35,622 bases of DNA, from positions 1 to 35,622 of the forward strand of contig NZ_WWGX01000033.1 of NCBI RefSeq assembly GCF_009862265.1. The letters are read 5' to 3'. The stretch comes from Streptomyces sp. SID8352 (GTDB lineage Bacteria; Actinomycetota; Actinomycetes; Streptomycetales; Streptomycetaceae). Made by a program: the position numbers and the translations under genes. Every line of letters begins with the position of its first letter. Positions within the stretch are counted from its first letter, which is position 1. The notes beneath the pieces are model-generated. The model ran no database searches. It had not been told where the DNA came from and saw only the letters and a program-made list of their open reading frames with translations. Of this stretch, positions 35,085-35,622 are shown piece after piece.

Positions 35085-35622
35085 ATGCGAACGGAGCGAC
35101 GGACGGGCACGGCGGCACGGGGACGGGCACGAGCGGGGACACGGGCACGGGGAGGGGCGCGGGCAGGCACGTGGCTACGGGCGCGGGTACGGCCACGGGG
35201 GCGGCTCCGGACACGGGCACGCATCACCCTTCGGCCCCCGGCGCGGGCACGCACCGGAGCACGGGCGGGGACGCGGGCGCTACGGGCCGTGGGCAGGACG
35301 GGCGCGGTCGCGGGAGCGGCCGTGGCGCTGATCACCGCGGCGGGCGCGACCGCCCTGAGCACGACGGCCGGGGTGCCCGCGCGGGCCGGGGCGGCTGCCG
35401 GGTCGGGGGCGCCTGCGCGGCTCGGGGCGGCTGGGAACTCCGGAGTGCCCGCGGGCACCGCGGCGGCCGGGACCGCCGGAGCCGCGGGATTCGCCGGAGC
35501 GGGGGGTGCGGCCGGACCGGCGGGTGCGGCGGGTGCGGCCGGACCAGCGGGTGCGGCCGGTGCGGCCGAAGCGGCCGGAGCGGGTCGGCTCCCCGCGCTG
35601 CCCGGGAGGTCGGCGCAGGGAG
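35085..35622 (+). CDS. Start of an exported Ala/Gly-rich protein, possibly M23 peptidase (3' end outside)
   Basis: From ATG at 35085 the frame stays open for 179 codons to the window edge. The first 70 residues are Arg-rich and arise from a decayed GGGCACGG-type DNA repeat. Only after them comes a signal-like segment, [24 protein letters not shown] followed by VPARA. A GTG near 35301 may therefore be the true start. The mature region is Ala/Gly-rich with [26 protein letters not shown] repeats. No catalytic domain is reached. I recall a secreted M23-type peptidase gene divergent from rpsB in Streptomyces; that identity is inference from gene order only. Confidence 0.5.
   Translation, partial: MRTERRTGTAARGRARAGTRARGGARAGTWLRARVRPRGRLRTRARITLRPPARARTGARAGTRALRAVGRTGAVAGAAVALITAAGATALSTTAGVPARAGAAAGSGAPARLGAAGNSGVPAGTAAAGTAGAAGFAGAGGAAGPAGAAGAAGPAGAAGAAEAAGAGRLPALPGRSAQG

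Overview
The window is about 70-75% GC. Its genes have G/C-ending codons, strong GGAGG-type ribosome binding sites, GTG and TTG starts, Ala/Gly/Pro-rich protein tails, a DasR-type operator and a TTA codon in a surface-protein gene. Together these indicate a Streptomyces chromosome. The gene order (chitinase-like gene, polyamine genes, aminofutalosine-deaminase-like gene, rlmN, cdsA, frr, pyrH, tsf, rpsB) matches, from memory and unchecked, the S. coelicolor core region upstream of rpsB read backwards.

Region by region. 1-300: start of a secreted carbohydrate-binding (probably chitinase) gene, with a dre-like palindrome inside its promoter. 291-749: small conserved protein. 952-8182 (minus): six-gene polyamine operon of aldehyde dehydrogenase, potD, potA, potB, potC and an FAD amine oxidase. 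8443-12508: NADAR protein, DUF4190 protein, aminofutalosine/adenosine deaminase and a GDPD enzyme. 12483-15273: wreck of a Tn3-family transposon with a resolvase remnant, a res-like 28-bp palindrome, an intact Vat-like acetyltransferase and a multiply frameshifted tnpA remnant. 15280-19174: second polyamine locus, with a potD copy cut off by the transposon, a second aldehyde dehydrogenase, a divergent Lrp/AsnC regulator and a class III aminotransferase. 19388-22295: unusual ABC transporter pair and a VOC protein. 22577-23371: LAETG-anchored surface protein. 23737-28718 (minus): TPP riboswitch, thiamine ABC transporter and a mycothiol-dependent enzyme. 28766-34813 (minus): rlmN, cdsA, frr, pyrH, tsf, rpsB. 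35085-end: start of an exported protein.

How they work together. The two polyamine loci together could import putrescine or spermidine (PotABCD), remove an amino group by oxidase or transaminase, and oxidise the aminoaldehyde to GABA or a glutamylated form. Both promoter regions carry a similar long dyad (GATTCCGT/ACGGAATC and GAAATCCG/CGGATTTC), which suggests that the AsnC-type regulator controls both. The thiamine importer is controlled by its own TPP riboswitch. The right end is a conserved translation and phospholipid block with clear intercistronic hairpins.

No tRNA, rRNA, CRISPR array or prophage was seen. All identifications come from reading the translated sequence; no database search was run.
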